From: Caprella mutica | Lineage: Eukaryota > Arthropoda > Malacostraca > Amphipoda > Caprellidae | Direction of reading: 5' to 3' | Length of the DNA stretch: 64,000 bases | NCBI GenBank assembly: GCA_947561585.1 | Contig: CANNZV010001477.1 | Coordinates: forward strand, 62,001 to 126,000 | Part shown: positions 47,016 through 59,259 of the stretch, piece by piece | How positions within the stretch are numbered: position 1 is the first letter of the stretch | How the letters are laid out: each line of letters begins with the position of its first letter | Notes under the pieces: generated by a model | Database searches by the model: none | Told to the model about the DNA's origin: nothing | Seen by the model: only the letters and a program-made list of their open reading frames with translations | Made by a program: the position numbers and the translations under genes

Positions 47016-47194
47016 ATAGTTTAAGTCAGTTACAGTGTTCATGTTTTGACGGCAAGTCATCAGTGTTCCATTGAGTTCCACGCACCAGACCGTTAAGAAA
47101 AATAAAATAAATGCCATTGACTGATATGAAATAGACAGCATGATTGTGATATTCAGTCCTAGTTATTTAGTTACCGATATTTCACAACCAAGGG

Positions 47195-47500
47195 CTCTAT
47201 CCTGAAGCTGTCTGTGGTGAATGGAAGAGAAAAGCGTGGCGTCACTTGGGCCCCGAACTGTTGTAATTTGGATTATGAATCGTCTTTTCAATGTTTATCA
47301 TTTATAACGATATTTGTAGTTTTAGAGGATAGCGCTAGGGTTATGCTCTATAACTACGAGGTCTTAGATTTTGTGCTAGGTAGACTCGCAGAATTTAACT
47401 GTTCAATTAGCCACTTTCCTTCAGTCATTTGTACTTAATTTCTTTTTGACGTCAGCGATATGGCCTTTGGTTCTGAACAAACTTTAAATCCCTACTAAGT
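47195..47500. mobile_element. retrotransposon-tail-like repeat, copy
   Basis: Blocks GGGCTCTATCCTGAAG, CCGAACTGTTGTAATTTGGA, GAGGATAGCGCTAG and TTAGATTTTGTGCTAGGTAG, then ATATGGCCTTTGGTTCTGAA. Same order as 62570-63020. A short open frame over it (47214-47438) has no known homology. Confidence 0.55.
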
Positions 47501-47516
47501 AAATAGTGATTTATCT

Positions 47517-47610
47517 CCTTGTTTCATGTTTCTTCTCTTTGTTTCATGTTTCTTCTCTTTGTTTCACGTTTCTTCTCTTTGTTTCACGTTTCTTCTCTTT
47601 GTTTCACATT
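47517..47610. repeat. 20-bp tandem repeat TTTCTTCTCTTTGTTTCATG
   Basis: Five imperfect units directly before the 29-bp array. Confidence 0.85.
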
Positions 47611-47716
47611 CCTTCTCTCTGTTCTTCAGTTTCAATAAATTGGTGCGATGGAATTAACCAGTGCCACAAAATGGCTAAACTTGACAACAAAAGACATTCC
47701 CTGGATTAAAACATCG

Positions 47717-48783
47717 TAGATAAATGATAACCAGTGCTGTTATTGTAGATAAATGACAACCAGTGCTGTTATTGTAGATAAATGATAACCAGTGCTGTTA
47801 TTGTAGATAAATGATAACCAGTGCTGTTATTGTAGATAAATGACAACCAGTGCTGTTATTGTAGATAAATGATAACCAGTGCAGTTATTGTAGATAAATG
47901 ATAACCAGTGCTGTTATTGTAGATAAATGACAACCAGTGCTGTTATTGTAGATAAATGACAACCAGTGCTGTTATTGTAGATAAATGATAACCAGTGCTG
48001 TTATTGTAGATAAATGATAACCAGTGCTGTTATTGTAGATAAATGATAACCAGTGCTGTTATTGTAGATAAATGATAACCAGTGCTGTTATTGTAGATAA
48101 ATGATAACCAGTGCTGTTATTGTAGATAAATGACAACCAGTGCTGTTATTGTAGATAAATGATAACCAGTGCTGTTATTGTAGATAAATGATAACCAGTG
48201 CTGTTATTGTAGATAAATGATAACCAGTGCTGTTATTGTAGATAAATGACAACCAGTGCTGTTATTGTAGATAAATGATAACCAGTGCTGTTATTGTAGA
48301 TAAATGATAACCAGTGCTGTTATTGTAGATAAATGACAACCAGTGCTGTTATTGTAGATAAATGATAACCAGTGCTGTTATTGTAGATAAATGATAACCA
48401 GTGCTGTTATTGTAGATAAATGATAACCAGTGCTGTTATTGTAGATAAATGATAACCAGTGCTGTTATTGTAGATAAATGATAACCAGTGCTGTTATTGT
48501 AGATAAATGACAACCAGTGCTGTTATTGTAGATAAATGACAACCAGTGCTGTTATTGTAGATAAATGACAACCAGTGCTGTTATTGTAGATAAATGATAA
48601 CCAGTGCTGTTATTGTAGATAAATGATAACCAGTGCTGTTATTGTAGATAAATGATAACCAGTGCTGTTATTGTAGATAAATGATAACCAGTGCTGTTAT
48701 TGTAGATAAATGATAACCAGTGCTGTTATTGTAGATAAATGATAACCAGTGCTGTTATTGTAGATAAATGATAACCAGTGACA
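47717..48783. repeat. 29-bp minisatellite (TGTAGATAAATGATAACCAG...)
   Basis: About 37 units with two types differing at one base (GATAACC / GACAACC). The types are interspersed, and there is almost no other divergence. Confidence 0.96.
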
Positions 48784-49470
48784 ACCACATTTATTGAATG
48801 ATAATTAGATTATTATTTTTAATCTATCTAAACTGGTGCCCTATCCCATTTAATTTTTAACAAATATAATTTACTACATCCTATAAACTGGAAATTATTT
48901 AATGTAAGCATTAAATAAAGTAATCAACGTAAACAATAAACTGTGAGTTTATTGTAAAAATTGATGTATGAAATTTTTTAATGAAATATTGAGTTACTGT
49001 ATTTCAAGAAATTTAAACCACGTGCTGGATATTAATTCATGTGGGCGTATAGCTATTATATAGAATCTTTTATTCTCATGCAAATTATAATAAAATATGA
49101 AATATTGAAGAGATATTGCCTTAGTTTATTTTACATTTAAATTTTAAAACACCTGATTACATATAATGTATCACCCTGACGTCATAATGTTTTACCTGAA
49201 CAGGTCTAGCTATTGGAAGGCATTTCCTCAGCCATATTATCAACACTTCAAAACAGGGTCAATTGTTTGGTCCCTCCTACTCTTTTTGTTCTTTTTCTCC
49301 CACTTATTAAGGCAGAAGAGAGGATAAATGACCCCATAGAAACCAATGCATCTAAAAAAACCTATAGATTCTTTTTATTATATACCATTGCGTCAATATT
49401 ATATAAATGCCATAATACCATTATATGTATACCATATATACCATTACGTTATACCGTGCATCTAAAACTA
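48784..49470. other. AT-rich intergenic
   Basis: No array, hairpin or coding signal. A frame at 49213-49539 runs into the SINE-like copy and is chance. Confidence 0.5.
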
Positions 49471-49960
49471 GATTTCGTGCACTCGGTAGAGCGCTTACCT
49501 TCGCTGCCGTTTATAAATGAACCTGACCTCAACCTTTGACCCGTTCGCTCCCAAAATCTAATAAACTGGTAACTGGATAATAACCAATCGTACCACCAAG
49601 TTTCATGCAATTTGGTTGAATACTTTTTGAGTTAGTCAATTATAAATGACCTTGACCTTTGACCGGATTGCTCCCCAAATCTAATAAACTGGTGACTGGA
49701 CAATGACCAATCGTACCACCAAGTTTCATGAAATTTGGTTGAATACTTTTTGAGTTAGTCAATTATAAATGACCTTGACCTTTGACCGGATCGCTCCCAA
49801 AATTCTACCAGAAGGTCACTGGACATTGACTAGTTGTCCCACCAAATTTCAGACAATTTGGATCAACACATTTTCAGTTAAGCGAATAACAAGATGATAA
49901 ATTTATAAGTAAATAAATGACGTCTTAAATATAACCTTCCGCATTCTGCGAAGATTACAC
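49471..49960 (+). mobile_element. SINE-like copy 4, best tRNA-like head, internally triplicated
   Basis: The head GCACTCGGTAGAGCGCTTAC, then CTTCGCTGCCG, resembles a tRNA A-box region. The core (GACCTTGACCTTTGACCGGA, ACTGGACAATGACCAATCGT, CAATTTGGTTGAATACTTTT) is present three times in tandem (about 49530, 49650 and 49770), joined by TTAGTCAATTATAAATGACC. Tail near CCGCATTCTGCGAAGAT. Confidence 0.8.
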
Positions 49961-50218
49961 CTTTTAGATTCTTTCCTTATATACCATTGCATCAATATAT
50001 AAAAATAACTTTTTCGTGTAGGGTCACATTGTTCCTTATTATATTTTATTACTCATTCATCATGTATCCCTTCTTTTGGCTCATTATGTGTTATATTTCA
50101 ATGTGTTTCAGTTGGTTTATGTGGGGTATGTGCTTAGTCAGCTGAAAATAACATGTATTAGATTAATAGAAGATAGATGTTCATCTTCAGATTTAGAATT
50201 ATTTCGTAATTAAGCACT

Positions 50219-50427
50219 TAGGGTAAGTTACGCATTATTGGTCAGTACCACATCTTCGGTCATACAAGAAAAAACAATATAAAAATTGTTATTATTACAC
50301 AGTGCTATCTAATACTTCTGCAAACCCGGGTTATTAGATAGCACTGTGTAATAATAACGACTTTTATATTGTTTTTTCTTATGTGACCGAAGATGTGGTA
50401 CTGACCGATAATTCGTATCTTACCCTA
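50219..50427. mobile_element. hairpin MITE family D, almost perfect foldback
   Basis: TAGGGTAAGTTACGCATTAT and complement ends. Arms pair through the length, including TTACACAGTGCTATCTAATA at the turn around CAAACCCGGG. The core differs from the GGTATCC core of other copies. Confidence 0.9.
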
Positions 50428-50479
50428 ATCCTTCATACCCAGAGTATGAAAAGACGAGAACTTTTTCGTCTTTCTTGTT

Positions 50480-50754
50480 TTATATAGGTAAAGAAAGCAT
50501 ATTAAACTTTTTTTATACTATAAACAAATTATAATTTTGCTTAACTACTGTAAGAGAAAACATGTGTTTATCCGGTTGTTTCACCCGTACATGGTTGTTC
50601 AACTTTAACTTTGCTGATGTGCCACATCTACAGATTCCTGTCCCAAAATAAGGCCAGCCTCCATGCACGGGTCAATTAAGGAAAATATCTCAAACTTCGT
50701 CAAATACATCTCTTGAAAGGGGTCAAATACGTCACCTGAGACATAAAGGGTTAA
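50480..50754. mobile_element. piggyBac-like relic, second copy
   Basis: Shares GGTAAAGAAAG.ATATTAAA and the end GTCACCTGAGACATAAAGGG, then TTAA, with the TTC5 intron 2 relic. The middle includes unrelated sequence. Confidence 0.45.
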
Positions 50755-51088
50755 TGCCTTTATTACAGTAAGCTATTTGAACTTACAGTTCCCTTTTTAC
50801 ACGTAATACCACTACTTTACCTTAGTTTTATAACCCTAGTTTATAGCTAACATCTCCATCACAATACATTCCACATTTGTAAAGTTCACACGTTCGTATT
50901 TCTTACATCAACTCAATCTGAGTTTCCATTGATGTACTACAGCAATTGCATCAAAATATGATAGGCATTACATCAAAATAAAGAGAGTGTGTGGGTGCTC
51001 ATGGAGGCAGCATAGCTACTCAGTGTCAGTTAGTTGCCCCGATCAATATTGTAGAGGAGATGAAGTTAGAGGACTTCTCTACTGCTGA

Positions 51089-54000
51089 GTATTATATATT
51101 GTCTTTAATGTTATACGGTATATTATATATTGTCTTTAATGTTATACGGTATATTATATATTGTCTTTAATGTTATACGGTATATTATATATTGTCTTTA
51201 ATGTTATACGGTATTTTATATATTGTCTTTAATGTTATACGGTATATTATATATTGTCTTTAATGTTATACGGTATATTATATATTGTCTTCAATGTTAT
51301 ACGGTATATTATATATTGTCTTTAATGTTATACGGTATATTATATATTGTCTTCAATGTTATACGGTATATTATATATTGTCTTTAATGTTATACGGTAT
51401 ATTATATATTGTGTTTAATGTTATACGGTATATTATATATTGTCTTTAATGTTATACGGTATATTATATATTGTCTTTAATGTTATGCGGTATATTATAT
51501 ATTGTCTTTAATGTTATACGGTATATTATATATTGTCTTTAATGTTATACGGTATATTATATATTGTCTTTAATGTTATACGGTATATTATATATTGTCT
51601 TTAATGTTATACGGTATATTATATATTGTCTTTAATGTTATACGGTATATTATATATTGTCTTTAATGTTATACGGTATATTATATATTGTCTTTAATGT
51701 TATGCGGTATATTATATATTGTCTTTAATGTTATACGGTATATTATATATTGTCTTTAATGTTATATGGTATATTATATATTGTCTTTAATGTTATACGG
51801 TATATTATATATTGTCTTTAATGTTATGCGGTATATTATATATTGTCTTTAATGTTATACGGTATATTATATATTGTCTTTAATGTTATACGGTATATTA
51901 TATATTGTCTTCAATGTTATACGGTATATTATATATTGTCTTTAATGTTATACGGTATATTATATATCGTGTTAATGTTATACGGTATATTATATATTGT
52001 CTTTAATGTTATACGGTATATTATATATCGTGTTAATGTTATACGGTATATTATATATTGTCTTTAATGTTATACGGTATATTATATATTGTCTTTAATG
52101 TTATACGGTATATTATATATTGTCTTTAATGTTATACGGTATATTATATATTGTCTTTAATGTTATACGGTATATTATATATCGTGTTAATGTTATACGG
52201 TATATTATATATTGTCTTTAATGTTATACGGTATATATATATCGTGTTAATGTTATACGGTATATTATATATTGTCTTTAATGTTATACGGTATATTATA
52301 TATCGTGTTAATGTTATACGGTATATTATATATTGTGTTTAATGTTATACGGTATATTATATATTGTCTTTAATGTTATACGGTATATTATATATTGTCT
52401 TTAATGTTATACGGTATATTATATATTGTCTTTAATGTTATACGGTATATTATATATCGTGTTAATGTTATACGGTATATTATATATTGTGTTTAATGTT
52501 ATACGGTATATTATATATTGTCTTTAATGTTATACGGTATATTATATATTGTCTTCAATGTTATACGGTATATAATATATTGTCTTTAATGTTATACGGT
52601 ATATTATATATTGTCTTTAATGTTATACGGTATATTATATATTGTCTTTAATGTTATACGGTATATTATATATCGTGTTAATGTTATACGGTATATTATA
52701 TATTGTCTTTAATGTTATACGGTATATATATATCGTGTTAATGTTATACGGTATATTATATATTGTCTTTAATGTTATACGGTATATTATATATCGTGTT
52801 AATGTTATACGGTATATTATATATTGTGTTTAATGTTATACGGTATATTATATATTGTCTTTAATGTTATACGGTATATTATATATTGTCTTTAATGTTA
52901 TACGGTATATTATATATTGTCTTTAATGTTATACGGTATATTATATATCGTGTTAATGTTATACGGTATATTATATATCGTGTTAATGTTATACGGTATA
53001 TTATATATTGTCTTTAATGTTATACGGTATATATATATCGTGTTAATGTTATACGGTATATTATATATTGTCTTTAATGTTATACGGTATATTATATATC
53101 GTGTTAATGTTATACGGTATATTATATATTGTGTTTAATGTTATACGGTATATTATATATTGTCTTTAATGTTATACGGTATATTATATATTGTCTTTAA
53201 TGTTATACGGTATATTATATATTGTCTTTAATGTTATACGGTATATTATATATTGTCTTTAATGTTATACGGTATATTATATATTGTCTTTAATGTTATG
53301 CGGTATATTATATATTGTCTTCAATGTTATACGGTATATAATATATTGTCTTTAATGTTATACGGTATATTATATATTGTCTTTAATGTTATACGGTATA
53401 TTATATATTGTCTTTAATGTTATACGGTATATTATATATTGTCTTTAATGTTATACGGTATATTATATATTGTCTTTAATGTTATGCGGTATATTATATA
53501 TTGTCTTCAATGTTATACGGTATATAATATATTGTCTTTAATGTTATACGGTATATTATATATTGTCTTTAATGTTATACGGTATATAATATATTGTCTT
53601 TAATGTTATACGGTATATTATATATTGTCTTTAATGTTATACGGTATATTATATATTGTCTTTAATGTTATACGGTATATTATATATTGTGTTTAATGTT
53701 ATACGGTATATTATATATCGTGTTAATGTTATACGGTATATTATATATCGTGTTAATGTTATACGGTATATTATATATTGTCTTTAATGTTATACGGTAT
53801 ATTATATATCGTGTTAATGTTATACGGTATATTATATATTGTCTTTAATGTTATACGGTATATATATATCGTGTTAATGTTATACGGTATATTATATATT
53901 GTCTTTAATGTTATACGGTATATTATATATCGTGTTAATGTTATACGGTATATTATATATTGTGTTTAATGTTATACGGTATATTATATATTGTCTTTAA

Positions 54001-54640
54001 TGTTATACGGTATATTATATATTGTCTTTAATGTTATACGGTATATTATATATTGTCTTTAATGTTATACGGTATATTATATATTGTCTTTAATGTTATA
54101 CGGTATATTATATATTGTCTTTAATGTTATGCGGTATATTATATATTGTCTTCAATGTTATACGGTATATAATATATTGTCTTTAATGTTATACGGTATA
54201 TTATATATTGTCTTTAATGTTATACGGTATATTATATATTGTCTTTAATGTTATACGGTATATTATATATTGTCTTTAATGTTATACGGTATATTATATA
54301 TTGTCTTTAATGTTATGCGGTATATTATATATTGTCTTCAATGTTATACGGTATATAATATATTGTCTTTAATGTTATACGGTATATTATATATTGTCTT
54401 TAATGTTATACGGTATATAATATATTGTCTTTAATGTTATACGGTATATTATATATTGTCTTTAATGTTATACGGTATATTATATATTGTCTTTAATGTT
54501 ATACGGTATATTATATATTGTGTTTAATGTTATACGGTATATTATATATTGTCTTTAATGTTATACGGTATATTATATATTGTCTTTAATGTTATACGGT
54601 ATATTATATATTGTGTTTAATGTTATACGGTATATTATAT
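51089..54640. repeat. 31-bp AT-rich minisatellite with higher-order structure
   Basis: About 115 units of TATATTATATATTGTCTTTA plus ATGTTATACGG. Variants include a 30-bp unit with ATCGTGTTAATG, a 29-bp unit with GGTATATATATATCG, and point variants TATGCGG and GTGTTTAATG. The same order of variants recurs (blocks starting near 52151 and 52642 are 491 bp apart; others near 52917 and 53778), so long blocks were duplicated. Short frames of the MSLMLYGILYIV type are by-products. Confidence 0.96.
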
Positions 54641-55174
54641 CAATATATATTGTTTTTATTGTTATACGATATAGTAAATTATGTTATTAATTATGGTATT
54701 TTAATTTTTATCATTACTGTTATATAGTAAATTAATTTTTTGATTGTTATACAGCATATTGCGTATTTGGGTATATTTTTATATTATGTATTGATATATA
54801 AAATTGTTAATTTTGTTACATTAACTAGTGATTTAAGTGAAATTAACTTATTCAACATTATAAATTTAAATATTGATCATAAAATAATGTTTTTACATAA
54901 TTTGGTTTATTATTTTAATGTTATCAATTTGCTGTTTATCCAACCAAATATAATGATGCATATGTGCATATGTTTTTATATAAGCATGTCTCATTGAAGA
55001 GATGATGAGCAGATGTTTTGGAAAGTTTCCTACAATTCTTTTCTAATTTTCTGTATGTAGCTAACTCACTAGGACTAGGATCAATAGGACTAGGATAGAA
55101 CTCACTAGGACTAATCAATTTTAAAATACATTTCGAAATCCAGAAGGTTAAATAAGATCGTAGTATCATTTTAT
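54641..55174. other. AT-rich intergenic
   Basis: A small imperfect repeat of CTCACTAGGACTAGGATCAA at 55067-55113. Otherwise nothing supported. Confidence 0.5.
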
Positions 55175-56695
55175 ATTTTTCTTAAAATCTCGACGTTTCG
55201 ATAAAATACATTTATCATCTTCAGGAATAATGAAAAAAAATACAAGGAAATCAATCTGTAGGAAATAGGAAAAAAAACATACATAAAAAGAGAGATAGAA
55301 AAAAAGAGTTTATAGTATAAAAAAGAATTGAAATTGATTCAAGTTGACTGGACAACTGATAAAATTATTTCACTTGGTTAGCAACATAATACTCAAATAT
55401 GAAAAACCTATCAAAGAGTATTAAAAGTGATTGGGAGAACACGGCCCTAATTACAAAAGACTAAGATGTTTATTGACGACAAATAGAAGATAGCTAACAG
55501 GTAGTGGTACACTAGTTATATTACAGAATTGTTATTTTTTATTGTAAAACACCTATGAAGGGAAGGATATTAAGATTACATAGTTAGTGTAATAAGTTGT
55601 CACAATATCTATTGCAGTGAAAATATATATGAACATTTTTTAAGGTGAACAATATCTATAGTAATGAAAATATATTAAAAAATATATATATATATTACTA
55701 GTATGAGATTTAAATATTTAGGAGAGAAAAAAGAAAAAAAAATTATTAGAAATGAGATTGAAATATTAGACAGAGAGAGAGAGAGAGAAAAAAAAAACCC
55801 TAGTGCTGTGCATCTTAAAAGATTTTCAAGATACGGACCTCTCCCTCGCGTTGGTTGTTCATAGTTGAGTTTGTGTTTTTGATAGTAATTGCTTCAGCTA
55901 TTATCAGTTTGTTTCTATCTGGAGAGCGATGGACTATTGTAGTAGCTTTCATTAGGTCAGCTGTTTTTATTTTCCTGTTGTGGGTCGTGGTGTTGTGTTC
56001 TTTGATGCTTCCGTTTTGAGTATGAGCTAAGAGACGTTGCTTCAGTGTTGTTGTTGTGTACCCCATGTAAAATTGAGGGGGTTGACACCCCTCCTGGTCA
56101 CAAGTGTGTTGATACACAACATCACTGTTGCTGTCGTCTTTGTGGATATTATTTCTGATTAGTTGTTGAGATAGTTTTTTGTTTTTGTAGTAGATTTGAA
56201 GAGATATGGTTTTATCATTGTTTGGCTTGATGTGTTACATGATTATATTCTTCAGATTCTTCTCCTCCTGTCTATATAAATTGGTCATTTGGTTGCGGTA
56301 GTAGAGTTTGATAAACTCCCAAAATGAGTTTATTTGCTGATCTAAGACATGCATTGGGAAGTTATTGTTGACGAATAACTGTTTTAATCTGGCTATTTCA
56401 GTGTCGAAGAGTTGCTTTGTGCTTGATATCTTGTAGGCTCTGTTGAGCATAGTTTTGATGACTCCGGTTTTATATCTGAGCGGTGCTAGGCTTTTAAAGT
56501 TATCAGGTATCCAGAGTTGGTGTCTTTGGTGTGGACGGAGGTCTGAAACAGGCTATTTTGCTTCTCTATGTCAACATCTAGGAAAGACAATCTGCCTCTC
56601 AATTCCATTTCGCACGTGAGGCGGAGCAAAGATCTTTACTCGAAAAGCAGCCTCAACTCCCCCAGGACGACGACACTTTCCAGAGTGTCATATAG
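55175..56695 (-). pseudogene. Penelope-like retroelement, 5'-truncated, with GIY-YIG domain
   Basis: The minus strand reads, in order: a block just after the RT core (LSFLDVDIEK, FQTSVHTKDT, then in another frame NFKSLAPLRYKTGVIKTMLN), the segment RAYKISSTKQLFDTEIARLK, a stop, IYYKNKKLSQQLI, and a GIY-YIG domain (VVYQHTCDQEG, FYMGYTTTTLKQRLLAHTQ, GSIKEHN) ending at 55815. This is the order of Penelope-like elements with an endonuclease. The Y-x(n)-Y-M-G-Y-T motif with a following Arg and His fits GIY-YIG nucleases. Broken by a frameshift near 56510 and a stop near 56236; the RT catalytic part is missing. The non-coding 3' part reaches the hammerhead-like motif at 55192-55224. Confidence 0.85.
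55192..55224 (-). ncRNA. hammerhead ribozyme-like motif at the Penelope-like element end
   Basis: The minus strand reads CTGAAGA (the CUGANGA core), a stem II of GATAAA/TTTATC with a short loop, GAAAC, then GTC (cleavage-type triplet). Stem III would be the minimal AC/GU pair with no loop. Minimal hammerheads of this kind are known at the ends of Penelope-like elements. Stem I looks weak (about three pairs), so activity would need a dimer or is lost. Confidence 0.5.
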
Positions 56696-56934
56696 AGCAT
56701 ATATGTATTATATGTACACAACTCCAAATGTTAAAATATGATTTTTTATTTGTTATAAATCAATTTAAAATTCTATGAATAAAAGTTAACATAATTGAGA
56801 TCTTGGAGATTTAATATTATAATAAATAATCTGTAAAATATGTCAAGTTATACAACCAAACAACCGTTATTCATGTAACTAAAATATGTATCTGAAACAA
56901 AATACGAATATTACTGAAATTGATATGACTGCCC
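56696..56934. other. AT-rich spacer
   Basis: Nothing recognised. Confidence 0.4.
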
Positions 56935-57175
56935 TTCTATGGTAGTGATTAAATCTACTATGGCCCACCATAACTTTCTCTCTCAATCTTCTATGGCCGA
57001 CTATAACTCTCCCTCCATCTTCTATGGCCCCACCATAATTTTTTACTAATCTTCTTTGGCCCCACCATAACTCTCTATTAATCTTCTATGGCGCCATCAT
57101 AACTTTTTCTCTTTAATTTTCTATGGCCCCACCATTACTTTTTCTCTTTAATCTTCTATGGCCCACCATAATCTA
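56935..57175. repeat. diverged copy of the CTATGGCCCCACCATAACTT minisatellite
   Basis: Seven worn units (CTTCTATGGCCCCACCATAA) with irregular spacing; same unit as the long array from 63112. Confidence 0.9.
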
Positions 57176-57578
57176 CGATTATTAAAATCGTTTCATAAAC
57201 ATTTCCTGATTTAGCTAAATAATATTTTATCCTTCATTAAAACTACAAATATCTATATACTATAACCCCTATAACAAGTTAATATATTATTTTACTAAGT
57301 AATACCGAACTTACCAAAGTGTGTTTAAACTGTACAAAACAATTTGTTATGCTTTGAGGCCTTTGTCCTCTTGTTTATCCTAAACTGTTTTGAGGCCATA
57401 ACTAAGGCCCATTGAGGCCCTGAGGTTAGTTATTGGAGGTCAAGAGGTTGCTTTCAAAGGGAAGTACGTTATAGTACTTAATAGTAAGGAACTCTTATAA
57501 ATATTGGCTACTCTCTAAGACTGGCTCTCTTTGCTTTTTTTATAGGAATTATGGTGATTTTTTATGTTTTTTTTTATA
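57176..57578. other. intergenic
   Basis: A small 'TGAGGCC' rich patch at 57355-57435. No gene signal. Confidence 0.4.
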
Positions 57579-57763
57579 CAGTGTGCTCTCCATTTTAATG
57601 TATTACAACTGAAAATGTATTTATGTATGTAAAATACTAAACTAAAACAAATTGTTTGTACATTATGTTACATATAATGTACGGAAAATTTGTTTCAATT
57701 AAGTATTTTACATACATAAAAATACATTATTTCATGTGTGCTAACATTTGTTTCCCCACACTG
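57579..57763. mobile_element. hairpin MITE with TA-flanked CAGTGTG ends
   Basis: CAGTGTG..., then AAATGTATTTATGTATGTAA, is mirrored by TTACATACATAAAAATACAT and CCCCACACTG. TA on each side. Terminal match to 313-762. Confidence 0.75.
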
Positions 57764-58512
57764 TATGTTGATGATGTCAGATTTATTTAAATATATTTAT
57801 CCTATTTTTGAGATGTATGTTGAAAAATTAATTCAAGTTCCTATTTTCTCCAATATTTTTTTTTCAAAATTATTGCTGATCGTACGTCTGGCAAACTCTA
57901 TTTTTGCCGCAGTTATCGTACTATGCTTAAATACAGTGTGAATATTTCATGTATTTGTATTTTAAAGAAGCATTTTTATATCTACCCTTATCTATTATCA
58001 TTATCTAAAATTAACCATCTTTATAGAAATGTATTTCATTCCTAAATAACATAAAATACTATATTAATTAATTGATTAACCATTTTATATATAATATTTC
58101 CATAACTCCTATCTCCCATTCAGACTGAAAAAACACCCCAGCTAAAATGTTTACAGTGATGTATCTTTTTAAATATTTATTTAATATGCATTTCCCATCA
58201 ATCTATTTTTATTAAAACCCCCATTGATTTCATTATGATAATCATTTTTCTTTGTCACATAAGTTATTTCTGGCAAGTTAAAATAGGAATCATTTTAGCC
58301 ATTTGCATCGTCGCCTCGAATTCAATTGACAGTTTCCATCCTTGGTTATTTTACTTATTTTGACTGGAGAACAGTCCGTAGACTTGATGTGCCTGGTTAA
58401 ATGATATTTATTCAATTAGCGTTAATATTATCTAAAGTACGTCCACGTTGTTTTGTAAAAGAATGTAAACAGTGATTGTTTCTTTAATTGAAGTTGAAAG
58501 TTTTTCTTTCAG

Positions 58513-59259
58513 TAGGGTAAGTTCTGAGTTATGGGACGGTTTCATATTTTCGGACATGTAAGTAAAACTTTTTTTTTTAAATTGTTTTTTTAAACTTTAA
58601 ACAATTTATTGGAATTTTAGTTTAATTAGTACTTTTATATTAATTGGTATCCATGATACCTGTAGGTATCATAGACAGAGATAAAAAGTACAACCCATGT
58701 GGTCATATCTAATGGGTCATCAATTTATGCTTTGAATCAATTTAATACGTGAGTTGGTTGGACTATATTCATGTTTTCATGTGTGTTGAAACAACTATGG
58801 CATGGTGTGTCATCAAACATTAGTTAATTCAATTCATTTTATGGATTGAATCAACTTACTATGAGAGTTAAAAGTTACTTTTTTGAGAATTTTAAAGTAT
58901 GTTAAAACAACTATGACAGAGTGTATTGTAGTAACTCACAAAGACTGTTAATCCAATGTATCTGGTGTATAAATTAACTTACTATGCGAGTTGTCGCTAC
59001 TTTTTTTAAGTTTAGAAGTGAGTCAAAACGACTGTTTGTTTTAACCAACGTCAATTTAACTACTTTTAAGTAGTACCTGCAACTCACCACGTAGGTAGGC
59101 GCAAAAATAACCCATTCATATAAGTCAAAACAAATCAAATTTGATTTGATTCAACTAATCCTTTCTCTGTGTGTGGATATCAGTATAAATATAAATTAAA
59201 CAATATTTTATTTCAGTTCCGAAAATGTGGGACTGCCCAATAACTCAGAACTTAGCCTA
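58513..59259. mobile_element. long family D element with internal insert
   Basis: Ends TAGGGTAAGTTCTGAGTTAT and complementary ATAACTCAGAACTTAGCCTA, with GGTATCCATGATACCTG near the left. The middle (about 58670-59180) holds several degenerate copies of an 'ACTTACTATG.GAGTT' motif and may be a nested element with ends ACAGAGATAAAAAGT and CTTTCTCTGTGTG. Confidence 0.7.

Noticed and set aside
49471..49500. tRNA gene
   Set aside because: GGTAGAGCGCTTACCTTCG looks like a tRNA A-box region, but the rest does not fold as a tRNA; it is the head of a SINE-like repeat.
52151..53969. Repeated identical 63-residue frames (MSLMLYGILYIV type)
   Set aside because: They arise from duplicated blocks of the 31/30-bp array and are not separate genes.
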